Source: Verrucomicrobiota bacterium
GTDB lineage: Bacteria; Verrucomicrobiota; Verrucomicrobiia; Opitutales; Opitutaceae
Length of the DNA stretch: 64,000 nt
Direction of reading: 5' to 3'
Assembly (NCBI GenBank): GCA_016222805.1
Contig: JACRQG010000032.1
Location: 284,682-348,681 of the forward strand
The first letter of the stretch is position 1; the number at the start of each line of letters is the position of its first letter. Both the position numbers and the translations under genes were made by a program. The notes under the pieces were generated by a model. The model saw only the letters and a program-made list of their open reading frames with translations. It made no database searches and was not told the DNA's origin. Of this stretch, positions 18,542-26,006 are shown piece by piece.

Positions 18542-19152
18542 TTGCGATAATCAACTATGGCTCCGGCAACGTCGGGGCGATCGCTAATATCTACAAACAG
18601 CTAAAGGTGCCTCATTTCATTGCGTCGAAAGCCGAGGAACTAAAGACAGCTGGTAAGTATATCCTGCCCGGGGTCGGGCATTTTGACACGACGATGGAGT
18701 ATATGAGAAGATCGGGGCTGCAGGATGCCCTGGAGGAGAATGTGTTGGCACGCGGGCGGCCCCTTTTGGGAATCTGTGTTGGTATGCAGATTCTCGCGAA
18801 TTCGAGTGAAGAAGGCCGAGGGGCCGGCCTGGGGTGGATTCCCGGGCGAGTCTTGCGGATTGAGCAGCGGGCCGCGGGGGTCCGACTTCCCCACATGGGT
18901 TGGAATTCCGTGGTGGTTCGCAATGATCCGCTTGGTGTCTTCCGGGGGGTGGAGACAGAGCGCGGTTTCTATTTTCTGCATAGCTACTACTTTCAGGCGG
19001 ATGCGGTCACGGCCATCGGGGCGGAAGTGAACTACGGATCGGTGTTTGCCTGTGCGGTGTCGAATGGAAAGAACATAGTCGGGGTCCAGTTCCACCCGGA
19101 AAAGAGTCACCACAACGGGATGACAGTCTTCCGAAATTTCGCGGCTTTGTAA
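18538..19152 (+). CDS. wbuY: HisH-like glutamine amidotransferase subunit (WbuY type)
   Basis: Class I glutaminase of 204 residues. The nucleophile is Cys80 in LLGICVGMQ, and the catalytic His/Glu pair is in QFHPEKSHH near the C-terminus; YILPGVGHFD carries the oxyanion-region glycine. It releases ammonia from glutamine and hands it to the HisF-like partner. The start overlaps the amidotransferase stop (GATGA) and the partner gene begins two bases after its stop. No other his genes are near, so a role in histidine synthesis is unlikely. Confidence 0.85.
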   Translation: MIAIINYGSGNVGAIANIYKQLKVPHFIASKAEELKTAGKYILPGVGHFDTTMEYMRRSGLQDALEENVLARGRPLLGICVGMQILANSSEEGRGAGLGWIPGRVLRIEQRAAGVRLPHMGWNSVVVRNDPLGVFRGVETERGFYFLHSYYFQADAVTAIGAEVNYGSVFACAVSNGKNIVGVQFHPEKSHHNGMTVFRNFAAL

Positions 19153-19154
19153 TC

Positions 19155-19892
19155 ATGTTGCGTCCGAGAATAATACCTTGCCTACTCATGAGAGATGGGG
19201 GGCTGTACAAGACCCGGCAGTTCGGGAATCCGAAGTACGTTGGCGATCCTCTTAACGCGGTGAAGATCTTCAACGAAAAGGAGGTCGATGAACTCATCCT
19301 CCTGGATATTGGCCGGCCGGCAAAGGAGCGGCCGAATTTCCGCTTGCTGGAGAAGATCGCGGTCGAGTCAAGGATGCCGTTGTGTTATGGAGGCGGCGTC
19401 TGCCGCGTGGAGCAGGTTTGCAGAATAGTGAACATGGGATTCGAAAAAGTCTCGGTGAGCTCCGCGGCCGTGCGCGAGCCGCGTCTGGTGCGGGAGTTCG
19501 CCGATGCGGTGGGTAGTCAGAGTGTGGTCATCACACTGGACGTCAGGTACGACGCGAAGACCCGAACCCATGCGGTTTTCACGGAGAACGGGCAGGTGAG
19601 GTCGCCGTGGGAAGTTTTCGAACTTTGCGCGGAGCTTGTCGCCCAGGGTGCGGGAGAGATCGTGTTCAATTCGATTGACCGCGAAGGGGTGATGAACGGC
19701 TATGATTTGGATTTTGCGCAGGCAGCAGCGTCGCGTATCAACATTCCGCTGACTTTCCTCGGGGGCGCGGGGGAGGTCGCCCATATGCGGGCGCTAATCG
19801 AGAGAGTAGGCACCGTCGGAGCCGCTGCGGGGAGCATGTTCGTGTTCAAGGGACCCTTCCGGGCTGTGCTCATCAGCTATCAGCGACCGTGA
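19155..19892 (+). CDS. wbuZ: HisF-like cyclase subunit (WbuZ type), first catalytic Asp replaced
   Basis: A 245-residue TIM barrel that begins MLRPRIIPCLLMRDGG, clearly related to HisF (which begins with IIPCLDV). In HisF the first catalytic aspartate is residue 11; here residue 11 is leucine. The second HisF catalytic aspartate appears retained in VVITLDVRYD. The C-terminal phosphate-binding regions (LGGAGEVAHM, AAAGSMFVFKG) are present. Loss of Asp11 fits the WbuZ/HisF2 group, which passes ammonia to the sugar amidotransferase instead of closing the imidazole ring (family knowledge plus inference). A small coding frame overlaps its stop (GTGA). Confidence 0.85.
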   Translation: MLRPRIIPCLLMRDGGLYKTRQFGNPKYVGDPLNAVKIFNEKEVDELILLDIGRPAKERPNFRLLEKIAVESRMPLCYGGGVCRVEQVCRIVNMGFEKVSVSSAAVREPRLVREFADAVGSQSVVITLDVRYDAKTRTHAVFTENGQVRSPWEVFELCAELVAQGAGEIVFNSIDREGVMNGYDLDFAQAAASRINIPLTFLGGAGEVAHMRALIERVGTVGAAAGSMFVFKGPFRAVLISYQRP

Positions 19893-20035
19893 AAGTCGAA
19901 GCGTGTTTATTGCCCGTCCGGCGGGGGGTAACGGTGGCAGGCGCTGTGACGTCGCCGGGAAGGATCCTGGTCCGGAAGGCAATCCATGAGTTCAACATAC
20001 GCGAGATTGAGTGGAAGTTCCCGTGGAACCATTAG
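19889..20035 (+). CDS. Possible 48-residue protein between wbuZ and the ACP gene
   Basis: A GTG at 19889 overlaps the wbuZ stop in the classic GTGA arrangement, and the frame runs 48 codons to a TAG at 20033-20035; the ACP gene starts nine bases later. This snug tiling in a run of overlapping genes is the main argument that it is translated. The predicted peptide begins VKVEACLLPVRRG and ends IEWKFPWNH; it has no signal peptide or membrane segment, and no family is recognised. It could also be a leader or a chance frame. Confidence 0.4.
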   Translation: MKVEACLLPVRRGVTVAGAVTSPGRILVRKAIHEFNIREIEWKFPWNH

Positions 20036-20044
20036 GCTGCCCCT

Positions 20045-20302
20045 ATGAGCGCGGACGATCGTCTTCGAGAGCTTGCCAACCGGGTGCGGAAGCACAAGGG
20101 CGTCGGGGAGTTTGATCGCTTTGTGCCGGGCACCCGCCTGCGGGAGGACCTCGGCTTCGATTCGTTGGATCTCGCGGAGTTCACGGTGCGGATTGAACAG
20201 AGGTGTGGCGTGGATGTCTTCGCTGCCGGCGTTGTGCACACCTGGGGAGAAGTGGTGGCGCGCGTGGAGCAGCATGATCGGAGCACCGCACGGGGAGCGT
20301 GA
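20045..20302 (+). CDS. Acyl carrier protein
   Basis: An 85-residue ACP with the 4'-phosphopantetheine attachment serine at Ser40 in EDLGFDSLDLAEF. The four-helix pattern and acidic helix II are typical, though the C-terminus (EQHDRSTARGA) is more basic than in fatty-acid ACPs. Its end overlaps the start of the AMP-ligase gene by 29 bases, which makes a dedicated ligase/ACP pair likely. It is not in a fatty-acid-synthesis context: its neighbours are a ligase, an SDR and a NeuD-like transferase, so it probably carries an acyl group used to decorate an amino sugar. Confidence 0.88.
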   Translation: MSADDRLRELANRVRKHKGVGEFDRFVPGTRLREDLGFDSLDLAEFTVRIEQRCGVDVFAAGVVHTWGEVVARVEQHDRSTARGA

Positions 20303-21503
20303 TCTTTGGTTCGCCGCCGGAGGCCGGGAACCAGCGGTGACGTACGCCCACCTGCTCGAGGAGATTGCGCCTCCAGCGCCGGTGGCAGGTTCTCCGCAGG
20401 GCTTGCGCGCGACCTTGGTCACTCTGGTGCGCGCCTTGGTGCACGGGGAGGATCTCGCGTGTGGGGATGGGGTGGTGGCGATTGCGGGCACGGCGCCAAC
20501 CGGCCAGGAACGCCGCTGGCCCGGCCCCTCCGACTTTCCGTCGTCGCCGGCGGCGATGATTGCCGCCAGCCTCCGCGCGAATCGCTCGTCGCGCGTCACG
20601 TTCCAGACTTCCGGTACCTCTGGCCCGCCCAAGCGCTCCACGCACACGCTGGAACGGCTGCAGCACGCCGTCGTCACAGGAGAGCATCACCGCGGGGATG
20701 TCTGGGGCCTGGCGTATCCGCCGACCTCGATCGCTGGGTTCCAGGTCTGCCTGCAGGCTTGGTGCAATGGCAATGGCATCGTCGATCTCCTCGGCGTGCA
20801 AGGGGAAGAGGTGTTGCGGCGGTGTGGTGAATGGGGGGTGAACCGCCTATCCGCGACGCCGACCTTCTTCCGGCTGCTGTTGCCGATCCGAGATCCGCTG
20901 CCTGGCCTGCGGTCCTGCACACTCGGAGGTGAAGTGGCCGATACTGCCTTGCTACAGCGAGTACGGGAGGCCTTTCCCGGCGCCCGGGTCCACAACGTCT
21001 ACGCCCTGACGGAGGCGGGAACGGTTCTGCGCTCGGAAGGGGAGGAGTTTTCCATCCCGGATGAACTGCAGGACCACGTGAGAATCCAGGAAGGGCGCCT
21101 CTGGCTGAGGCACACCCTGGTGGCGGAGGACCGGCGTGCCGGAGACTGGTTCGATACCGGGGACCTGGTCGAAGTGACCAGCCGGACCCCTCTCCGCTTC
21201 CGAGTGCAGGGTCGGGCCGGCTCGGTCATCAATGTTGGCGGCTCCAAGGTGAATCCAGAGGAAGTCGAGAGTATCCTGCTGTCCTTCCCGGGCATTGTCG
21301 GGGCCCGGGTGGCCGGGCGCCGGAACTCCGTCACGGGGATGCTGCTTGAGGCAGAGGTCGTGTGGAAGGATCGACCCAGGCCGGAGGAGGAAGTAAGGGC
21401 TTTCCTGCAATCGCGGTTGCCGCCGGAGCGGGTTCCTCGGATCTTCCAGGCAGTGAATCGACTCACCCTGACGGCAAGCGGAAAAGTGAAACGCGATGCA
21501 TAA
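20274..21503 (+). CDS. Short AMP-binding acyl ligase (acyl-ACP synthetase candidate)
   Basis: Adenylate-forming enzyme, 409 residues from ATG 20274. The P-loop-like A3 motif FQTSGTSGPPK is near residue 110, NVYALTEAGT is the A5-like region, FDTGDLVE the A7 aspartate region, and the A10 lysine lies in SGKVKR at the C-terminus. It lacks the first 100 or so residues of long acyl-CoA synthetases and resembles MenE-sized enzymes. It overlaps the ACP gene and ends 8 bases inside the SDR gene, so it probably activates a free acid and loads it onto that ACP. The acid is unknown. Confidence 0.8.
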   Translation: MIGAPHGERDLWFAAGGREPAVTYAHLLEEIAPPAPVAGSPQGLRATLVTLVRALVHGEDLACGDGVVAIAGTAPTGQERRWPGPSDFPSSPAAMIAASLRANRSSRVTFQTSGTSGPPKRSTHTLERLQHAVVTGEHHRGDVWGLAYPPTSIAGFQVCLQAWCNGNGIVDLLGVQGEEVLRRCGEWGVNRLSATPTFFRLLLPIRDPLPGLRSCTLGGEVADTALLQRVREAFPGARVHNVYALTEAGTVLRSEGEEFSIPDELQDHVRIQEGRLWLRHTLVAEDRRAGDWFDTGDLVEVTSRTPLRFRVQGRAGSVINVGGSKVNPEEVESILLSFPGIVGARVAGRRNSVTGMLLEAEVVWKDRPRPEEEVRAFLQSRLPPERVPRIFQAVNRLTLTASGKVKRDA

Positions 21504-22221
21504 GACCGTTCTCATCACCGGGGTTTCGCGGGGGCTCGGACTGGCCTGCGCCCGTCGGCTGCTCGAGGGCGGCTGGCGCGTCTGCGGAGTCAGCCGATCC
21601 GAGTCGGCGGAATGGTCGGCGCTGGCGCGCGCCCATGCCGGGATGACCGAGTGGCGAAGCTGGGATTTGGAGCGGACGGAGCGGATCGAGGCCGGGGTGC
21701 AGGAATTCCTACCGCTGACTCGGCCAGTCCACGCGTTGGTGAACAACGCCGCCGTGGCGTACGACGATCTGGCGACAAACGTCTCTCTCGCCAGGCTCGA
21801 GGCGATGCTCGCGGTGAACGTAGTCGCTCCGATGATGATCACCCGCGCGGTCATCCGCAACATGCTGTGCCACGAGGTACGCGGTTCGATCATCCATATC
21901 TCGTCGGTCAGCGTGCGATCCGGAGCGCGCGGCCTGGCGATGTACGCCGCGAGCAAGGGGGCGATGGAGGCGTTCTCCCGGGGTATCGCTCAGGAATGGG
22001 GTCCGCGGGGGATTCGTTCAAATTGCGTCGTGCCCGGCTACATGGAGACGGAAATGACCGCCGGCCTCACGGCCGACCAACGGACCCGGATCCGTCGGCA
22101 GGCCGCCCTCCGGCGCGAAACGGACGTCGAATCGGTGGCCGCCACGGTTGGATTTCTCCTCGGAGACGAGTCGTCGGCGATCACCGGACAGGAGATTGTG
22201 GTGGACGCTGGACTTTCCTGA
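21496..22221 (+). CDS. Short-chain dehydrogenase/reductase, FabG-like
   Basis: Classical SDR of 241 residues: cofactor motif TGVSRGLG at 8-15, LVNNAA at 81-86, the catalytic Ser in HISSVS (about 137) and the YxxxK pair Y150/K154 in MYAASK. The C-terminal SDR elements VVPGYMETEM and SAITGQEIVVDAG are clear. It overlaps the end of the AMP-ligase gene and is two bases from the acyltransferase gene. In this cassette it probably reduces or oxidises the ACP-bound acyl chain, for example to a hydroxyacyl group; the substrate is inferred from context only. Confidence 0.85.
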   Translation: MHKTVLITGVSRGLGLACARRLLEGGWRVCGVSRSESAEWSALARAHAGMTEWRSWDLERTERIEAGVQEFLPLTRPVHALVNNAAVAYDDLATNVSLARLEAMLAVNVVAPMMITRAVIRNMLCHEVRGSIIHISSVSVRSGARGLAMYAASKGAMEAFSRGIAQEWGPRGIRSNCVVPGYMETEMTAGLTADQRTRIRRQAALRRETDVESVAATVGFLLGDESSAITGQEIVVDAGLS

Positions 22222-22223
22222 AA

Positions 22224-22865
22224 ATGAGCAAACTGCCTGGATTGGTGATCATTGGTGCCGGCGGCTTTGGCCGGGAAATGGTGGCGTGGGCCCGGCAAAG
22301 CGTGCAATTCAGGCGTGACTGGGTACTGAAGGGACTGATCGACGACAATCCCAACGCCCTGATCGGCAAGAACTGCGCTTTGCCGCTGCTGGGCTCCGTC
22401 CGGGACCATGAGCCGAAGGAAGATGAGGTTTTCATTTGTGCGCTGGGCGTCCCGGCGATCAAACGCAAGTGCACCGAGTTGCTGCTCACCCGGGGGGCGC
22501 GGTTCACGCAGGTGATTCACCAAACCGCTGTGCTCGGCGACAACGTCGAACTGGGTGCGGGCGTCGTGATGTGTCCTTTCTCCGTCGCGTCCGCAAACAA
22601 CCGGCTGGGACGGGGCGTGGTCCTCAACCTCCACGCCAGTGTGGACCACGACGCCAACGTCGATGATTGGTCCCAGGTCAACTGCCACTGTGATCTGACC
22701 GCGGGGGTGGAGATTGGCAAAGAAGTGTTCCTCGGCAGCAGCGTGGCGATCATCCCCGGGGTCCGGGTGGGCGATGGCGCCTATGTCGGTGCGGGCGCCG
22801 TGGTGCTCCGCGACGTGCCGCCGGGGGCCAAGGTCTTTGGGGTGCCCGCCCGTCGGAAGGAATAG
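22224..22865 (+). CDS. NeuD/PglD-type left-handed-beta-helix acyltransferase
   Basis: A 213-residue protein. The N-terminal Rossmann-like part starts LVIIGAGGFGREMVAWA as in NeuD/PglD, and the C-terminal part is a hexapeptide-repeat left-handed beta-helix (for example VELGAGVVMCPFS, VNCHCDLTAGVEIGKEVFLGSS, VRVGDGAYVGAGAVVLRDVPPG) with the catalytic-type histidine in NLHASVDHDANV. Family members transfer acyl groups from CoA to 4-amino sugars such as UDP-4-amino-bacillosamine precursors or GDP-perosamine. As last gene of the ACP cassette it is the likely transferase of the special acyl group to an amino sugar made in this cluster. The start follows the SDR stop by two bases. Confidence 0.85.
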   Translation: MSKLPGLVIIGAGGFGREMVAWARQSVQFRRDWVLKGLIDDNPNALIGKNCALPLLGSVRDHEPKEDEVFICALGVPAIKRKCTELLLTRGARFTQVIHQTAVLGDNVELGAGVVMCPFSVASANNRLGRGVVLNLHASVDHDANVDDWSQVNCHCDLTAGVEIGKEVFLGSSVAIIPGVRVGDGAYVGAGAVVLRDVPPGAKVFGVPARRKE

Positions 22866-22907
22866 GGGAAGCGGTGTTGGAATGGAGATTCACATGGGAG
22901 GATCAAG

Positions 22908-23753
22908 TTGCCAGCCACAATGAATCCCAACCAACCAGGTGAGCAGGCGGAAACGAGCCTCATTATGACCCAACAGCACTGGGGATTTGGCGGGGGCAGG
23001 GTCTTGCTGATGGGGGCGTCCGTCCTGTTGGCTGTAGCTGTCGGCTTTCAGTTTGCTTACCAGCTGCGTGAACAGCCCCAGGTTGCCGGCCGGCCTCGCA
23101 TTAGCGCATCCCTTCCCCTTCGGGCAGGGGAGTGGGTCGGGCAGGATGAGCCCTTGGGGGCGACAGAGGTCGTAAGCGAAGCTGCCCTGAAAACGCTCAA
23201 TCTCGACGATTACGTCTTCCGTCTCTATCGCAACGGAGGCCGGACCTTTACGGTCTATGCGGCCTACTGGGCACCGGGAAAGATGCCAACGCGCTTGGTG
23301 GCGTCGCACACCCCAGACCGTTGTTGGACTGAAAACGGGATGCGCTGCGTCGACCTGCGTTTCAAACAGACCTATGAAGTGAAGGGGCGGCCGCTCCTGC
23401 CGGCGGAGTATCGGGTCTTCGTACCCGGGGGGACCGCGCCGGCGGGCGACGGACGCAACTCCACCAGCGAGCACCCATCACAGCGTAACACCCGCCGCAC
23501 CTACGTGGTCTACTGGCACACGGTCGAAGGGAAACTCTATGACTACGGGGAGCGGTTTAATGCCATTCCGCACCCATGGTTGTGGTGGAAGGACGTCGTG
23601 GCCCAGGCGGCGTCTGGTTCCCGGGAACAGCTGTTCGTGCGCGTGGCATCCGATCTACCGTTGGAGGAACTGTGGCCGGATCCTGGGGTGCAGGAATTGC
23701 TGGAAAGCGTGGCCAACCTCGGCCTGTGGAAGGGAGAATGGTCGGGAAAGTGA
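22908..23753 (+). CDS. epsI: EpsI family protein (exosortase-associated)
   Basis: A 281-residue protein with one N-terminal membrane helix (VLLMGASVLLAVAVGFQF, about residues 34-55) and a periplasmic domain typical of the EpsI family: LRAGEWVGQDEPL, then YWAPGKMPTRLVASHTPDRCW with the conserved H-x3-5-C pattern, and YWHTVEG. The TTG start at 22908 is preferred because a GGAGG lies six bases upstream; an ATG at 22920 would be too far from it. EpsI proteins usually accompany an exosortase (established knowledge), but no exosortase is encoded in this window. Here it lies between the acyl cassette and the phosphoglycosyltransferase. Confidence 0.8.
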   Translation: MPATMNPNQPGEQAETSLIMTQQHWGFGGGRVLLMGASVLLAVAVGFQFAYQLREQPQVAGRPRISASLPLRAGEWVGQDEPLGATEVVSEAALKTLNLDDYVFRLYRNGGRTFTVYAAYWAPGKMPTRLVASHTPDRCWTENGMRCVDLRFKQTYEVKGRPLLPAEYRVFVPGGTAPAGDGRNSTSEHPSQRNTRRTYVVYWHTVEGKLYDYGERFNAIPHPWLWWKDVVAQAASGSREQLFVRVASDLPLEELWPDPGVQELLESVANLGLWKGEWSGK

Positions 23754-23811
23754 ACCTTCCTCGGACATCTCATGAGCAAGCCGGCCCCGATCGGCCAGAC
23801 GGGGAGGTCCA

Positions 23812-24471
23812 TTGAAACGCGCCATAGATCTTACCCTGGTGCTGTTGTCGGCGCCGGCGTGGGTGCCGGTGTTGTTGGCGTTGGCCGCCGTGGTTCGCGT
23901 CCGCCTCGGTGCTCCGGTTTTCTTCACCCAGGAACGGGCCGGATGGAAGGGCCGCTGTTTCCGGGTGGTGAAGTTCCGGACCATGACCGACGAGCGCGAC
24001 TCCGAAGGCAAGCTACTGCCCGACGATCAGCGCCTCACCGCCTTTGGCCGTTGGTTGCGGGCCACTTCCCTCGATGAACTGCCGGAGCTTTGGAACATCC
24101 TCAAAGGAGATATGAGTCTCGTGGGGCCGCGCCCCCTCCTCGCGAAGTACCTCCCGCGGTACTCGGTGGAGCAGCGCCGCCGTCACGAGGTCAGGCCTGG
24201 GCTCACGGGTTGGGCCCAGATCAACGGACGCAACGCTCTGGGTTGGGATGAGCGTTTCGCCTTGGATGTGTGGTACGTCGACCATCGAACCTTGGCACTC
24301 GACCTCAAAATCCTCCTCCTGACTCTGCAGAAGGTTGTTCGGCGTGATGGGATTTCGGCTCCGGGCGAGGCGACGATGCCGGAGTTTTTGGGCCCGCGAG
24401 GGCAGTCACCTGTAGTTGGTCCGGTGGGGGGGCGTGGTTCTGCCGTCCTGAACGACGGCGCGTCGCATTGA
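23812..24471 (+). CDS. Polyprenyl-phosphate sugar-1-phosphate transferase (small PHPT/PglC type)
   Basis: Initiates repeat-unit assembly by moving a sugar-1-phosphate onto undecaprenyl phosphate. The 219-residue monotopic protein has the re-entrant helix KRAIDLTLVLLSAPAWVP, the KFRTMTDERD motif, the DELPELWNILKGDMSLVGPRP signature and RPGLTGWAQINGRN. It lacks the extra N-terminal membrane domains of WbaP/WcaJ, as in PglC. The TTG start is supported by a GGGGAGG five bases upstream. Its place late in the cluster, after EpsI, is common in exosortase-type EPS loci. Confidence 0.9.
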   Translation: MKRAIDLTLVLLSAPAWVPVLLALAAVVRVRLGAPVFFTQERAGWKGRCFRVVKFRTMTDERDSEGKLLPDDQRLTAFGRWLRATSLDELPELWNILKGDMSLVGPRPLLAKYLPRYSVEQRRRHEVRPGLTGWAQINGRNALGWDERFALDVWYVDHRTLALDLKILLLTLQKVVRRDGISAPGEATMPEFLGPRGQSPVVGPVGGRGSAVLNDGASH

Positions 24472-24618
24472 CCCCTCCGGTCGTTGCCACGGGGTGGTGA
24501 GGTTGCACGCGGGAATACGGTGCTTCAGAGAGTGGAGTAGCCGTCGTTTTCCAGATCGCAGAAACCTCCCCGGGTCTTTTTCAATCTAATCCAGACTTTT
24601 CCACCAACACCATCGACC

Positions 24619-25806
24619 ATGGATTCAATTACCAAGAGCAGGCCGCTTCCCGGCTGGCCACAATTCGGTGAAGAGGAGATTAGTGCCACCGTTGCGGTCC
24701 TGCGTTCCGGAAAGGTCAACTATTGGACCGGTGGTATCTGCAAGGAATTCGAGGCGCAGTACGCCGCGAACCTCGGGGTGAAGCACACCATCTCCGCCGC
24801 CAATGGGACGGTGACATTAGAGATGGCGTTGCTGGCCCTTGGTATCGGCCCGGGAGACGAAGTTGTGGTGACTCCCCGGACGTTCATGGCGTCGATCAGT
24901 TGTGTCGTCACGGTGGGCGCCAGGCCGGTGTTTGCGGATATCGAGCGCGAGAGTGGCAACCTCTCGGCCGAGACGGTGGCCAGAGCACTCACCCCGAAAA
25001 CCAAGGCGGTGATTCCAGTCCATCTCGGCGGCTGGCCGTGCGAGATGGACGCCCTGATGCAGTTGGCGGCCGATCGCCGGATCGCGGTGATCGAGGATTG
25101 CGCCCAAGCCCATGGCGCAACGTATCGGGGCCGGGCGATCGGATCGATCGGTCACGTGAATTCCTTCTCGTTCTGTCAGGACAAAATCATCACGACAGGT
25201 GGGGAGGGTGGCCTGCTGGCAACCAATGACAGTGCGTTGTGGGAGAAACTCTGGTCTCTGAAGGACCACGGAAAGAGCTTCGATGCCTGCTTCCGGCGCC
25301 AGTGGCCTCCGGGGTTTCGCTGGCTGCATGAGTCCTTTGGGACGAACTACCGCATGACGGAGATGCAGGCGGCAATTGGACGGGAGGCCCTGAAAAAGTT
25401 GCCGGAGTGGACGCGAATTCGCCAGCGACACTCTGCTGCCTTGTCCCGCTGCTTGCAGGAGTTTCCTTGTATCCGCGTTCCCGAAGTTCCCGCGCACATG
25501 GAACATGCGCGCTACAAGTACTATTGTTACGTAGAAGCGGGGCAACTCAGGGACGGATGGTCCCGTGATCGCGTGATGGCGGAAATCAACGCCCTTGGCG
25601 TCCCCTGCTTCTCCGGCTCCTGCAGCGAGGTCTATCTTGAGAAGGCGTTCGACCGGCCGGGCTTCCGGCCGCCGGAACGCCTTCCGGTTGCCCGCGAGTT
25701 GGGCGAGACTTCGCTGATGTTCCTGGTGCACCCCACCTTGGGAGACGGGGATGTCGCGGCGTGTTGCGAGCGGATTGCCCACGTGCTGCGCCAGGCTGGG
25801 CGGTAA
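24619..25806 (+). CDS. DegT/DnrJ/EryC1/StrS family aminotransferase (second copy type)
   Basis: A 395-residue PLP enzyme with the PLP lysine K189 in SFCQDKIITTGGEGG, IEDCAQAHGA at 158-167 and TNYRMTEMQAAIG in the C-terminal part. It differs clearly from the perosamine-synthase-like protein at 5127, so it makes another amino sugar, probably from the 4-keto product of a dehydratase. The ATG at 24619 gives the normal family N-terminus (PLPGWPQFGEEE). It is separated by 147 bases from the phosphoglycosyltransferase and by 200 from the membrane epimerase, so it may start its own transcript. Confidence 0.85.
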   Translation: MDSITKSRPLPGWPQFGEEEISATVAVLRSGKVNYWTGGICKEFEAQYAANLGVKHTISAANGTVTLEMALLALGIGPGDEVVVTPRTFMASISCVVTVGARPVFADIERESGNLSAETVARALTPKTKAVIPVHLGGWPCEMDALMQLAADRRIAVIEDCAQAHGATYRGRAIGSIGHVNSFSFCQDKIITTGGEGGLLATNDSALWEKLWSLKDHGKSFDACFRRQWPPGFRWLHESFGTNYRMTEMQAAIGREALKKLPEWTRIRQRHSAALSRCLQEFPCIRVPEVPAHMEHARYKYYCYVEAGQLRDGWSRDRVMAEINALGVPCFSGSCSEVYLEKAFDRPGFRPPERLPVARELGETSLMFLVHPTLGDGDVAACCERIAHVLRQAGR

Positions 25807-26006
25807 CGCGGTGGTCTCAGACCAGACGCTTCTTCGAGTTGGCATCCGCGTGGCAGTGAGTCGGGGGCGTTGATTTCGTACCCGGCTGTAACTGTCGTGC
25901 GGAGAGATTCGCGCTCCCATGAACGGCAGGTAACATCAGTCTCGACGGTTGGGCACCAACCACCAATCGTTCCGTCTTCCCAATCTACCCAACCACAGAA
26001 ACAAGC

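Noticed and set aside
18538..19892. HisH/HisF as genuine histidine-biosynthesis proteins
   Set aside because: No other his genes, direct overlap with the sugar amidotransferase gene, and HisF Asp11 is replaced by Leu.
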